A DNA stretch of 64,000 nt from assembly GCF_024741135.1 (NCBI RefSeq), contig NZ_JANSUY010000005.1, positions 1 through 64,000 of the forward strand, given 5' to 3'. Made by a program: the position numbers and the translations under genes. The notes beneath the pieces are model-generated. The model did no database searches and had not been told where the DNA came from. It saw only the letters and a list, made by a program, of their open reading frames with translations. The stretch's first letter is position 1. Each line of letters begins with the position of its first letter. This document shows positions 7,127-15,264 of this stretch, piece by piece. The DNA comes from Aquiflexum gelatinilyticum (GTDB taxonomy: Bacteria; Bacteroidota; Bacteroidia; Cytophagales; Cyclobacteriaceae).

Positions 7127-8212
7127 TTATGGACGCTTGGGAACCGGGATATTCAAACTGAGTTCCTTGCCGAATTGGGTTTTACTTTGTTCCAAAAATT
7201 GGGTTCTGGTTTTGAGATACGAGGGATTTCCTCCGTTTTGTTTCAAAAAGTTGAAATCCAACACCAAAGCATAGACACTTTTGGGGAGTTTTGCTTTTTC
7301 TTTGATCCCCAATACGCCCGCCACTTCCTTTCCTACAAAATAGGCTACCAAGGTTTCTGAGAGTGAGGACAAAGTAGTGTCGGGAATGGACTTTTCATAA
7401 AAACCGAGCAAAGGCCTGATTAAAGTATTTCCGGCTTCCGAAGGTCGGACGTGGCGTTTGCGGATGAGTTTTTCCAATTCAAAAGATTCCTTGGCTGTTT
7501 CCGGCCAAAAGGCTATGTCAATTCCCAGATAATGGCCGATGACTTTCCAATAATGCAAAACTGCCTCATGGGTTTCTATACCAGGAAAACGGTTAAGCTT
7601 CTCCATTCCCCGCATTACCATCAGGCTAAAGGCAAGATTGGTACCGATCATATCTTCCTGATTGATGGGCAATCCCCAATCCGAATTCCAGTCTTTGGCA
7701 TACTTGGAAACAAAATACCGGCTGAAGGCATGGATCAACCGCACCTTCGCAATGGTCAACAACGACTTATTCTCTTCGATAAATGTTCCGGGAACAAAAC
7801 AATCCAACAGGAACAAGGCAGTCTCCGAAAGCCGCATGCCCACCTCATCTGTTATTCTTTTGGAGCGTACCAGGACTTGGGCACCGTCTGCGAAAGCATA
7901 GCAATAAGGCAAAGAATAAAAACCCAAGAGGGAAAGGTAGAGATTTCCTTCTTTGTCAAAAAATTCCTGAGCGGTCTTGACTTTTCCGGGAACAATGAAA
8001 TCCGGTGCTTGGTGGAAGAAAAGAAAGAAGCTTTTCAATTCGGCAGGAAATGAAGCCAACTCCTTTTTGGAAGGCAAAGCTTTCCAGCTATTGATTTTTT
8101 CGCACCATGCAGCTTCACCAATCAAAAAAAGTACTGCATCATCAGCCAAGCTGTCCCCTACTTTCCTGAGACTTTCGAGATTTTTATTGGTATATAAAGT
8201 TAATTTTCCCAC
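7127..8212 (-). CDS. oxygenase MpaB/Lcp-family (DUF2236) protein
   Basis: A 361-residue, all-helical protein matching the DUF2236 family, which includes the haem-dependent latex-clearing oxygenase Lcp and fungal MpaB. Family features seen are VRLIHAFSRYFV (about residues 155-166, a His in the conserved R-x-x-H segment), the very characteristic PINQEDMIGTNLAFS (about 178-192) and HYWKVIGHYLG (about 221-231, second conserved His). I expect a b-type haem, but the substrate of bacterial homologues like this is generally unknown. It starts with GTG, as no in-frame ATG lies near. The gene is divergent from the TolB-like gene at 8261, with only 48 bases between them. Nothing suggests rubber degradation here: there is no signal peptide. 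Confidence 0.75.
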   Translation of the reverse strand: MGKLTLYTNKNLESLRKVGDSLADDAVLFLIGEAAWCEKINSWKALPSKKELASFPAELKSFFLFFHQAPDFIVPGKVKTAQEFFDKEGNLYLSLLGFYSLPYCYAFADGAQVLVRSKRITDEVGMRLSETALFLLDCFVPGTFIEENKSLLTIAKVRLIHAFSRYFVSKYAKDWNSDWGLPINQEDMIGTNLAFSLMVMRGMEKLNRFPGIETHEAVLHYWKVIGHYLGIDIAFWPETAKESFELEKLIRKRHVRPSEAGNTLIRPLLGFYEKSIPDTTLSSLSETLVAYFVGKEVAGVLGIKEKAKLPKSVYALVLDFNFLKQNGGNPSYLKTRTQFLEQSKTQFGKELSLNIPVPKRP

Positions 8213-8260
8213 GTTTGTCTAACTGCCATTTTGTATTTTAGTTTCCGAAATGTAAAGTAT

Positions 8261-9157
8261 ATGTATCCAAAATTTCAAATTGCTTTAGTCACCCTATTTA
8301 TCTCGCTGTCATTCAATGCTTTTGCTCAGGGAAATTTTGACCTGATTGCGATCGATGGCAAAAAATCAAGCGGGAAGTTGGTTCTGGATTATAATTCCAT
8401 CAAGTTGATTACGGACCGGCCATTGTATGACAACCAACCTGCATTTATCAATGACATTCAGATGGCTTTTTCGGCGGTTGACGAAAAGGGAAACAACGAC
8501 ATCATCATTTACAACTTTGAAAAAGACAAGTTTACCAACCTCACCAAAACTGCGGACAGGAATGAATTTTCACCTTCCCTGACGGATTGTGGTCTGTATG
8601 TGTCGGCAGTGACCGTCGAACCGGATGGCAAGCAAAGACTGTGGCTCTACCCTACCAATTTTGGGGAACCGGAGTTGCTGTATGACGACATCGAACCAGT
8701 GGGCTATTACGATTGGTATGACAATAAAGCTGCGATGTTTGTCCTTGGCCAACCCAATAAACTCGTCTATCCTTACAGCAAATCTGAGTTGCATACCATC
8801 AGTGAAAATGTCGGTAGATCGGTGAAGAAAAAACCAAAAACCAGCATCATCACTTATATCGACAAAAACGTCAGCAAAGATGTGGACGGTATGAAATCCT
8901 ATGCCATCAAAGGATTTGATATTGAAAAAAGAACCTATTTCGATTATGGTTATACTTTTCCCGGTTCGGAAGACTTCATTTGGTTGGACAATCAGCTTCT
9001 CCTGATGGGTAAAGGAAATGACTTGTATGTCAGAAAAGCGGAAAAAACGGATTGGGAAAAAGCAGGTTCCATCATCCTGGAAGGCTATCAGAACATTACC
9101 CGAATGGCCTATTCGGCTGATTTGAAGAAGTTGGTGGTGGTGATGGAGAGGAAATGA
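8261..9157 (+). CDS. exported TolB-like beta-propeller protein
   Basis: A 298-residue protein with a Sec signal peptide ending in FNAFAQ (about residues 12-24). The start is the ATG at 8261 rather than the in-frame TTG at 8231, because the signal peptide begins there. The body shows repeated blades of the PD40/WD40-like type: DNQPAFINDIQMAFSAV, NDIIIYNFEKDKFTNLT, NEFSPSLTDCGLYVSAV and QRLWLYPTNFGEPELLYDD. The pattern of state, print and compare strands resembles TolB, but the DPSD hallmark of true TolB is not present. It is likely periplasmic, possibly a binding scaffold. No operon partner is evident: the gene downstream is convergent. Confidence 0.75.
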   Translation: MYPKFQIALVTLFISLSFNAFAQGNFDLIAIDGKKSSGKLVLDYNSIKLITDRPLYDNQPAFINDIQMAFSAVDEKGNNDIIIYNFEKDKFTNLTKTADRNEFSPSLTDCGLYVSAVTVEPDGKQRLWLYPTNFGEPELLYDDIEPVGYYDWYDNKAAMFVLGQPNKLVYPYSKSELHTISENVGRSVKKKPKTSIITYIDKNVSKDVDGMKSYAIKGFDIEKRTYFDYGYTFPGSEDFIWLDNQLLLMGKGNDLYVRKAEKTDWEKAGSIILEGYQNITRMAYSADLKKLVVVMERK

Positions 9158-9260
9158 GCGAAGGTAGAGGAATGGAAAAGTAATTGGTAAGAAGTAAGTG
9201 GTAATGGATTTAGAATTTTTGAATTTCCAAAACAAGAGGAAGAATGAAATTGAGATACTC

Positions 9261-9668
9261 TCAGAATCCCACTCCTATATATCCATGCTGAACTATTAAA
9301 TATAAAACTATTAAAGGAGGAAGGCCGAAAATTGCAAATGTCAGCCATGGATCATAGTAAACTTTTTTAGCATTTTCGATCCTCTCAAAAGGGATTTCTA
9401 TGAAATTTTCCTCTAATTTATTTGTCTTGTTTTTAGTGTTGGTAATGAATCCAAAAAGTGATGAAGCAGTCGAATTCTTCACTTTAAAACTAAGCTCTCT
9501 GCCATCTTTTAGCATTACAAGGTAAATTGAATTTACTTCAAAATTCTTGTTTATTTCAGTGTTTGAAAAATCAAGAGGTTTATCCATTTTGTAGACTTTT
9601 GAAAAATCTTTGGTCACTATGCAAGATGACAGCCCAAATGATATTAAAATTAAAGTGAGGTATTTCAT
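9261..9668 (-). CDS. small lipoprotein with C-terminal membrane helix, paralogue of 9725-10171
   Basis: A 135-residue protein with lipobox LSSC (Cys16) after a short hydrophobic leader. The middle is a small beta-rich domain (DGRELSFKVK, FIEIPFERIENAKKV), and the C-terminus has a hydrophobic helix (about 108-127). It shares layout and motifs with the upstream neighbour: a D/E-D-(F/L)-S-K-x-Y start, F-S-N, a strand with L-x-D-x-x-E, then I-P/L-x-x-I-x-x-A-K and a terminal helix. The two look like tandem duplicates. I recognise no named family; the domain resembles the small beta sheet seen in proteins that bury a DG-x-x-ragged strand, but no function can be stated. Confidence 0.7.
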   Translation of the reverse strand: MKYLTLILISFGLSSCIVTKDFSKVYKMDKPLDFSNTEINKNFEVNSIYLVMLKDGRELSFKVKNSTASSLFGFITNTKNKTNKLEENFIEIPFERIENAKKVYYDPWLTFAIFGLPPLIVLYLIVQHGYIGVGF

Positions 9669-9724
9669 TGCGATCTATTTAAGAATGATTGGTTTCTGTG
9701 ATGTTTTTAAGCGAATTGAAATTT

Positions 9725-10171
9725 TCAAAACAGCCAGTAATCTTGGGATTCATTCCCGGGATCTGCAAGGATAATCAGTACGCAAACACCCGATAGGATC
9801 AATATCCCAACAAGGAAAGCCACCAAAGCAGAAGTTTTGAGCGCATCTATTACCCTTATTTTTGCATGGGCAATTTGTTGTAATTTAATCTCTTGGTATT
9901 TGGCTTTTGGAAACTCCAAAAAAGGAGGACTTTGAGTGATGTAGCCGGAAATTGTCTGATTTGATCTTTTATCGATAAGGATGTAGCATTCTGAATCATC
10001 CGCCAACCGGATATAATATTCCTCGTTTTCCTGAAAAGTAACCAAGGTGTCAAAATTCGAAAAAGAGACGTTTTGGGGTAAATTGTAAGTCTTTGATAAG
10101 TCCTCATATCTGGTACAGGACATCAAATAAAACCCCAAAAAAAGGAAGAGAATATTTAGTTTCGGTTCCAT
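9725..10171 (-). CDS. small lipoprotein with C-terminal membrane helix, paralogue of 9261-9668
   Basis: A 148-residue protein with lipobox LMSC (Cys19). It has the same plan as the downstream gene: YEDLSKTYNLP, VSFSNFDTLV, a strand with RLADDSECYI, then IKLQQIAHAKI, and a long hydrophobic helix (about 113-135). The spacing of 56 bases to the next gene on the same strand suggests one transcript. The function is unknown. A membrane helix at the C-terminus of a lipidated protein is unusual and would fix it to one membrane at both ends. Confidence 0.7.
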   Translation of the reverse strand: MEPKLNILFLFLGFYLMSCTRYEDLSKTYNLPQNVSFSNFDTLVTFQENEEYYIRLADDSECYILIDKRSNQTISGYITQSPPFLEFPKAKYQEIKLQQIAHAKIRVIDALKTSALVAFLVGILILSGVCVLIILADPGNESQDYWLF

Positions 10172-10417
10172 ATTTCATGCCGTTTGATTTCTTTGTAAAA
10201 TTAAAAAGTGGGCATTACTTGGATCGGGTGTTCCAAATTTTAAATAATTGATTTAAACCATGGTGATTTTTTATTTTATTGAAAATCACTTTTACCTATT
10301 ATTTCTTTGGAAAGTTCACTGATTTTCATCTAAAATGGAATCCAGCTCCTTTTAAAAGAAAAAAAGAAACCTTCGAATCCTTCGGTGATTTTGGTTAAAA
10401 AAGTAACTTGTCTAAAT

Positions 10418-10557
10418 AAGACACAAGATGAAAGACACAAGATGCAAGACTTGATTCGTTTAAAACAATGATATATGATAACCCGATAACGCGAAGCTGA
10501 TAACTCGACAACACGAAGCAGACAACAAAAAAAGACACAAGATTCAAGACTTGATTC
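10418..10557. repeat. degenerate AAGACACAAGAT-type repeat tract
   Basis: Units AAGACACAAGAT(G/T)(A/C)AAGAC followed by TTGATTC occur at about 10418-10459 and 10529-10557, with a related CGATAACGCGAAGC / CGACAACACGAAGC pair between them. Reverse-complemented, the units match the tract at 141-360. Confidence 0.55.
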
Positions 10558-10577
10558 CCCAACAACAATCACACCTG

Positions 10578-10591
10578 TCCGCTGTGGCGGA
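10578..10591. repeat. small hairpin repeat (copy 2)
   Basis: TCCGC-TGTG-GCGGA followed by ACCAC. The stem arms and 3' flank are identical to the copy at 605-618; only the loop differs. The gene downstream starts 80 bases later. Confidence 0.5.
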
Positions 10592-10671
10592 ACCACTACA
10601 ACCTCTATAACAAAACAACAACTAAAACAAAGAAAACGGTATCCCCGTAGTGACCAGAATCCTTCAAAGCC

Positions 10672-11457
10672 ATGTACTACCTATCACGCATATCCCTTCC
10701 AAAAGGTCCTCAAACCCAATTCCCATTTACTTTGCAGGCATTCAGGGAATTGGAAAGCATGTCATTTGAAACACCGGTGACAGTCTTTGTTGGTGAAAAT
10801 GGATCTGGCAAATCTACCCTGCTTAAAGCCTTGGCAATCAAGCTTAACCTTCCTGCCATTGGAAGCAACGATTTGGAATCGGATGAGACATTGGAAGGGG
10901 TTAAGTCTTTCGGTGAAGCCATCATCACTTCATGGAAGAAAAAGGCTTTTCGGGGGTTTTTCTTTAGGGCTGAGGATTATTTTGGATTCGTGAAGCGCCT
11001 CAAAAACATCGATCAGGAATTCAAAGGTGACATTGTTGATTTTGAAAAGCGTCTGAGTGGAACAGGCTTGAAATTGGCGGTAGGTGCAGTGTATGGCCAA
11101 AAAGAAGCACTGCTCAGAAAATATGGAGATTTGACAGAGGTGTCACATGGAGAAGGATTTTTGAAAGTTTTACAAGGGAGGTTGCAGGCTGAAGGGATTT
11201 ACCTGATCGACGAACCTGAAGCTGCGCTATCTCCTCAGCGTCAATTGGCACTTTTTTCTTTGATCAAAAACCTTTCAGAAAACCACGGTTGCCAGTTTAT
11301 CATAGCCACCCACTCTCCCATTCTGATGACTTTGCCCAATGCGACGATCTACCAGTTTTCAGATTCAATTCAGAAAGTGAACTATGAGGACACCGAGCAT
11401 TTTACGATCATGAAAAACTTCCTCAACAACCCTGAGGCATTTTTGAGGTATTTGTAA
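10672..11457 (+). CDS. AAA/ABC-type predicted ATPase (COG3910-like)
   Basis: A 261-residue soluble ATPase. Walker A is GENGSGKST (residues 41-49), the ABC-like signature is SHGEGF (about 160-165), and Walker B with catalytic Glu is IYLIDEPEAAL (about 177-187), followed by a D-loop-like segment and the switch His in IIATHSP. The order and size match stand-alone predicted ATPases related to the AAA_21/AAA_23 group rather than a transporter subunit: there are no membrane segments and no permease gene nearby. It is not next to a nuclease or other partner typical of defence cassettes (OLD- or retron-type), so a stand-alone housekeeping role is as likely. ATG start; monocistronic, with a convergent gene downstream. 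Confidence 0.8.
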   Translation: MYYLSRISLPKGPQTQFPFTLQAFRELESMSFETPVTVFVGENGSGKSTLLKALAIKLNLPAIGSNDLESDETLEGVKSFGEAIITSWKKKAFRGFFFRAEDYFGFVKRLKNIDQEFKGDIVDFEKRLSGTGLKLAVGAVYGQKEALLRKYGDLTEVSHGEGFLKVLQGRLQAEGIYLIDEPEAALSPQRQLALFSLIKNLSENHGCQFIIATHSPILMTLPNATIYQFSDSIQKVNYEDTEHFTIMKNFLNNPEAFLRYL

Positions 11458-11658
11458 AAGTCATTTTTTTATTTTATCGGGTACAATTTGCCCAAACTCA
11501 AATTAAGTATCTGTATCCGATAAAGTCACTTCCAGGCCCAAAGTGCAACATATCAGATACCCATATCAATAAATATCCAATATCAATAAAATCGGATTTG
11601 ATAAAGATTCACCCTATGAAGCCATCAGCTACCTTCAATCCATATAATCCCCAATAAA

Positions 11659-13215
11659 TCACGGCACCGCCATCACATACTCATAAGTGCTCTGCAATCC
11701 CAAAGGAATACCCAAAGTCCAATAAAGCAACAAAAACAAAGTCCATGTCACCAGCAAGATCATGGAATAAGGCAACATCATCGAAACCAAGGTTCCGATT
11801 CCCGTAGACTTGACATACCGTTGGCAGAAAACCACAATTAAAGGAAAATAGGGCAACAAGGGCGTGATTATATTGGAAACGGAATCTCCTACCCTGTAAG
11901 CTGCTTGGGTCAGATCAGGAGATATCCCCAACTGCATCAGCATGGGCACAAATATAGGACTGATCAATGCCCACTTAGCGGAAGCCGAACCTACCAGAAG
12001 ATTGACCAATGAAGTCAAAATGACTATACCTATGATGGTGATTTGAGAAGGCAGGGCTAAGGACTGAAGGAAATTGGCCCCTTTCAGCGCAGTCAATGCA
12101 CCGATATTGGATTTTCCAAAAGCATCTATAAACAGGGCACAGAAAAAGGCCATCACAATATAATATGCCATACTTCCCATTGCTTTGCTCATGGAGGCAA
12201 CCATGTCTTTCATACTCTTGTACGTTCCTGCAGCAAAGCCATAAATCAATCCAGGAATCCAAAACAAGGCAAAAATTAGCGGTACAATGGATTTCATCAA
12301 TGGTGCATCCCTTGAAGTGATCTCTCCTGCTGCATCCCTCCATGCGGAATCTTGCGGAAATACCCATAAAAAGAGTCCCAAGACACAAAGGAACATAACT
12401 CCAAATGCCATCCAAAATGCTTTTTTCTCTTTGGCATTCAGGATATCAATTTTAGGAATGTCGTCAAGATTTTCATCCACTTTCACATTTTTATTCAATC
12501 TTGGTTCCACCACCTTATCTGTCAGGTACCAAACGACAATAACCACAACCAAGCTTGAAAGACCGGTAAAAAAGATATTGTTCAGAGGATTAAGAACAAT
12601 CTCCGGATCGATGATCTGGGCAGCTGATTGAGTAAAACTCTGGATCAATGGATCAATACTTGATGGGATAAAGTTGGCACCGAATCCTCCCGAAACACCG
12701 GCAAAAGCAGCTGCTATCCCTGCTAAGGGGTGTCTGCCTGCCGCATAAAAAATCACGCCACCCAAAGGTATAACCAACACATAGCCGGCGTCGGCAGCGG
12801 TATGACTGACTATCGCCACCAAAACCAAAATCGGAGTCAGCAGCATTCTTGGGGTCACTCCCAATAAAAACTTCAAACCTGTATTGATAAATCCTGAATG
12901 CTCAGCAACCCCAACTCCCAACATCGCCAACAACACTACACCTAAAGGTGGAAAATTGATAAAAACCCCGGTCATATTGGCGAAGAATGCCGCAAATTGT
13001 GTTCCTGTCAACAGGTTTTGGATCTTTAGCGCTCCTCCGTTTCTAGGGTCAATGGCCCCAAAGTCGATGGGAGAAAGTATGGCTGACAGCACCCAAGTAA
13101 AAACCATCAATATCAGAAAAAGTATAGCCGGATCAGGAAGTTTGTTTCCTGCCTTTTCTATAAAATCCAAAAATCTGTCCAAAAAGGTTCTGGGTTTTTT
13201 CTCAATATTGTTCAT
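11659..13215 (-). CDS. AbgT family transporter
   Basis: A 518-residue inner-membrane protein with about twelve hydrophobic segments, matching the AbgT family throughout. Recognisable stretches are the N-terminal LDFIEKAGNKLPDPAILF, SHTAADAGYVLVIPLGGVIF, GVSGGFGANFIPSSIDPLI, GSASAKWALISPIFVPM and GDSVSNIITPLLPYFPL. The family includes E. coli AbgT (p-aminobenzoyl-glutamate uptake) and MtrF-like sulfonamide efflux proteins; the actual substrate and direction here cannot be told from sequence. It is divergent from the nuclease gene at 13297 and has no amidohydrolase partner (abgA/abgB) alongside, so an import role for folate breakdown products is not supported by context. Confidence 0.92.
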   Translation of the reverse strand: MNNIEKKPRTFLDRFLDFIEKAGNKLPDPAILFLILMVFTWVLSAILSPIDFGAIDPRNGGALKIQNLLTGTQFAAFFANMTGVFINFPPLGVVLLAMLGVGVAEHSGFINTGLKFLLGVTPRMLLTPILVLVAIVSHTAADAGYVLVIPLGGVIFYAAGRHPLAGIAAAFAGVSGGFGANFIPSSIDPLIQSFTQSAAQIIDPEIVLNPLNNIFFTGLSSLVVVIVVWYLTDKVVEPRLNKNVKVDENLDDIPKIDILNAKEKKAFWMAFGVMFLCVLGLFLWVFPQDSAWRDAAGEITSRDAPLMKSIVPLIFALFWIPGLIYGFAAGTYKSMKDMVASMSKAMGSMAYYIVMAFFCALFIDAFGKSNIGALTALKGANFLQSLALPSQITIIGIVILTSLVNLLVGSASAKWALISPIFVPMLMQLGISPDLTQAAYRVGDSVSNIITPLLPYFPLIVVFCQRYVKSTGIGTLVSMMLPYSMILLVTWTLFLLLYWTLGIPLGLQSTYEYVMAVP

Positions 13216-13296
13216 AAAGGATTAAATTGGGTTTTGATAAAAATAGCAAGCTTTTCTAATTTTCATATCATTCATTTCATTCTTTCTCTTATTGCG

Positions 13297-14253
13297 ATGT
13301 CAATCAATCTGTTTTCCCCTCCCAAAGAAGTTCAGGACGAACTTGAAGCTTTCAAAAGTTTCTTGGATTCCACCATTCCTGCAAAAAAACTCGATAAAAA
13401 TGTCCTGATCTGTACATGGAATATCCGGATGTTTGGTGATATCACCATGAAATGGGAATCAGGAGAAAATGACTCTCCAAAAAGAGATGCCCATGCCCTA
13501 CTTTGTATTGTTGAGATTATTAAGAGGTTTGACATCATTGCCGTTCAGGAAGTGCGGGGCAATTTCAAAGGATTGAGGGAAACTATGCACCTGTTGGGTT
13601 CGGATTGGAGTTTTTTGATGACTGATGTCACCGTAGGATCCAAGGGAAACAATGAAAGACTTGCCTTTATCTTTGATACCCGTAAAGTCAAATTGTCTGG
13701 ACTTGCCTGCGAGATCGTCATTCCCGATGAAATTTTGGAGAAAAACAAGGAAATCCATACCGATGCACTGAAGCGCCAATTTGCGAGGACTCCCTATGGG
13801 GTGAGTTTCAAAGCCGGCAAAAGTACTTTTGTGTTATTGACTCTTCATGTGCTCTTTGGGTCAAAATCTCAAGATCGGGTTGGAGAGATCCAAGCTATTG
13901 CTGACTGGATTTTTGACTGGTCAAAGGAGATGGCTTCCTGGAACCACAGTCTGCTGACATTGGGAGATTTTAACCTGATGCGAAAGGGAGATCCGACCTT
14001 TGATGCCTTCATTTCTACCGGACTTTTTATCCCAAATGACCTTCAGGAACAGGACAGAACTGTTTTCAAAAAAACCAATACATTCTACGACCAAGTGGCG
14101 TGGTTTGAAAACAACATCAACCTGAAGTATGTACAGGGAGGCATTGTGGATTTTCGAGACCATGTACTCAAGGATAGGAACTATACAATTTCTCAATTAT
14201 CTTTCCGCCTTTCTGATCATTTTCCACTTTGGACTGAATTTATTACCCAATAA
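13297..14253 (+). CDS. endonuclease/exonuclease/phosphatase-family protein
   Basis: A 318-residue protein of the EEP (DNase I-like) fold. Visible motifs in order are LICTWNIRMFGD (metal-binding Asn), IIAVQEVRG (catalytic Glu), FVLLTLHVLFG (His region), LLTLGDFNLMR (G-D-F-N, catalytic Asp and Asn) and LSDHFPLWTEF (S-D-H, catalytic His). All active-site positions are present, so it should be an active metal-dependent phosphodiesterase; DNA, RNA or a phospho-ester substrate cannot be distinguished. I chose the ATG at 13297 over the in-frame TTG at 13234, which adds a weak hydrophobic stretch; if the TTG were used, a membrane anchor or signal would result. The next gene follows after 8 bases. Confidence 0.85.
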   Translation: MSINLFSPPKEVQDELEAFKSFLDSTIPAKKLDKNVLICTWNIRMFGDITMKWESGENDSPKRDAHALLCIVEIIKRFDIIAVQEVRGNFKGLRETMHLLGSDWSFLMTDVTVGSKGNNERLAFIFDTRKVKLSGLACEIVIPDEILEKNKEIHTDALKRQFARTPYGVSFKAGKSTFVLLTLHVLFGSKSQDRVGEIQAIADWIFDWSKEMASWNHSLLTLGDFNLMRKGDPTFDAFISTGLFIPNDLQEQDRTVFKKTNTFYDQVAWFENNINLKYVQGGIVDFRDHVLKDRNYTISQLSFRLSDHFPLWTEFITQ

Positions 14254-14261
14254 AAATACCT

Positions 14262-15179
14262 ATGATAACCTTAAAAAAATACGGCCTCACGGCAATAATT
14301 GCTGTTATTTTCGCATTCAACGGCCTATCCCAAGAATTGGATAGAGGAAGTGTCGTTGCCAAAAATGCAGAACTGAAAAAAGTCGGGGAAGGCTACACAT
14401 TTACTGAAGGCCCGGCTGTCCACCGCAACGGTGACATTTATTTCACAGATCAACCCAATGACAAAATTTTCAAATGGTCCGCAACAAGAGATGAGGTGAC
14501 TCTTTTCAAAGAAGGTGGAAAGCGATCAAATGGAATGTATTTTGACAGAAAAGACATCCTGATTTCATGTGCCGATGAAGAAAATCAATTGATTGCCATC
14601 GATGATAAAGGAGAAATGAAAATCCTGATAGAAAACTATAAAGGAAAGAAACTAAATGGGCCAAATGATGTGTGGATAGCACCAAACGGCGGGATGTACC
14701 TCACCGACCCATTGTACAAAAGGCCTTGGTGGACGGGAAGAAGCCAAGAAATGGAACAAGATGGTGAACACCTTTATTATTTAGCCCCGGATAAGATCCA
14801 ATTTTTCAGGGTTGACGAAAAACTTGTAAAACCTAATGGTTTGGTCGGAACACCTGACGGAAAAAAACTCTATGTGGCAGATATCGGAGATAAAAAAACC
14901 TACGTCTACGATATCGAGGAGGACGGTTACCTCAAAAACAGAAAGGTTTTCTGTGAAATGGGCTCTGATGGAATGACCATTGATAACAAAGGCAACGTCT
15001 ACATTACAGGCAAGGGAGTTACTGTTTTTAATCCAAAAGGTGAACAAATTGCCCATATCCCGATGAAGGAAGGATGGACTTCCAACGTGGTATTTGGAGG
15101 AACTGAACGTAAAACTTTATTTATAACTGCTATGGACGCAGTTTATACCTTGGAAATGAAAGTCAGAGGGGTTTGGTGA
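14262..15179 (+). CDS. exported SMP-30/gluconolactonase-like protein
   Basis: A 305-residue protein. The Sec signal peptide has its core at about residues 7-20 and the likely cleavage site after GLS-Q. The rest is a six-bladed propeller of the SMP-30/gluconolactonase (LRE) family: YTFTEGPAVHRNGDIYFTDQ carries the metal-binding Glu of the first blade, LNGPNDVWIAPNGGMYLTDP the conserved N-D pair, VKPNGLVGTPDGKKLYVAD and GSDGMTIDNKGNVYITG the remaining blades. It probably hydrolyses a sugar lactone in the periplasm. It follows the nuclease by 8 bases and may share its transcript. Substrate unknown. Confidence 0.88.
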   Translation: MITLKKYGLTAIIAVIFAFNGLSQELDRGSVVAKNAELKKVGEGYTFTEGPAVHRNGDIYFTDQPNDKIFKWSATRDEVTLFKEGGKRSNGMYFDRKDILISCADEENQLIAIDDKGEMKILIENYKGKKLNGPNDVWIAPNGGMYLTDPLYKRPWWTGRSQEMEQDGEHLYYLAPDKIQFFRVDEKLVKPNGLVGTPDGKKLYVADIGDKKTYVYDIEEDGYLKNRKVFCEMGSDGMTIDNKGNVYITGKGVTVFNPKGEQIAHIPMKEGWTSNVVFGGTERKTLFITAMDAVYTLEMKVRGVW

Positions 15180-15230
15180 AAAGGATTTTTAGGTTGTAAA
15201 ATTGAAAAATTGTATAATCCCTGAATTTGA

Positions 15231-15260
15231 CCACAGTGGACAGTCGACTGTCCACTGTGG
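15231..15260. repeat. perfect 30-bp palindrome between convergent genes
   Basis: The left arm CCACAGTGGACAGTC and right arm GACTGTCCACTGTGG are exact reverse complements with no loop, centred on a GTCGAC site. It begins 51 bases after the lactonase stop and ends 4 bases before the stop of ung on the other strand. There is no T run on either side, so if it terminates transcription it does not do so in the classic intrinsic manner. Confidence 0.8.
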
Positions 15261-15264
15261 ACTA

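Larger units (their letters stand above)
10172..10671. other. gene-free spacer with repeats
   Basis: No credible gene. It holds an A/T-rich stretch (10200-10320), the second TCTTGTGTCTT-type repeat tract in reverse complement (10418-10557) and the second TCCGC/GCGGA hairpin (10578-10591). The open frame on the minus strand at 10330-10596 runs through these repeats and is rejected. Confidence 0.55.

Noticed and set aside
8570-9235. 221-codon minus-strand frame
   Set aside because: Antisense to the TolB-like propeller gene, which has a signal peptide and blade motifs.
10330-10596. 88-codon minus-strand frame
   Set aside because: Built from the AAGACACAAGAT repeats and the hairpin element.
10672-11457. 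AAA ATPase as part of a defence cassette
   Set aside because: No nuclease, TOPRIM or other effector gene is next to it; the convergent neighbour is a transporter.
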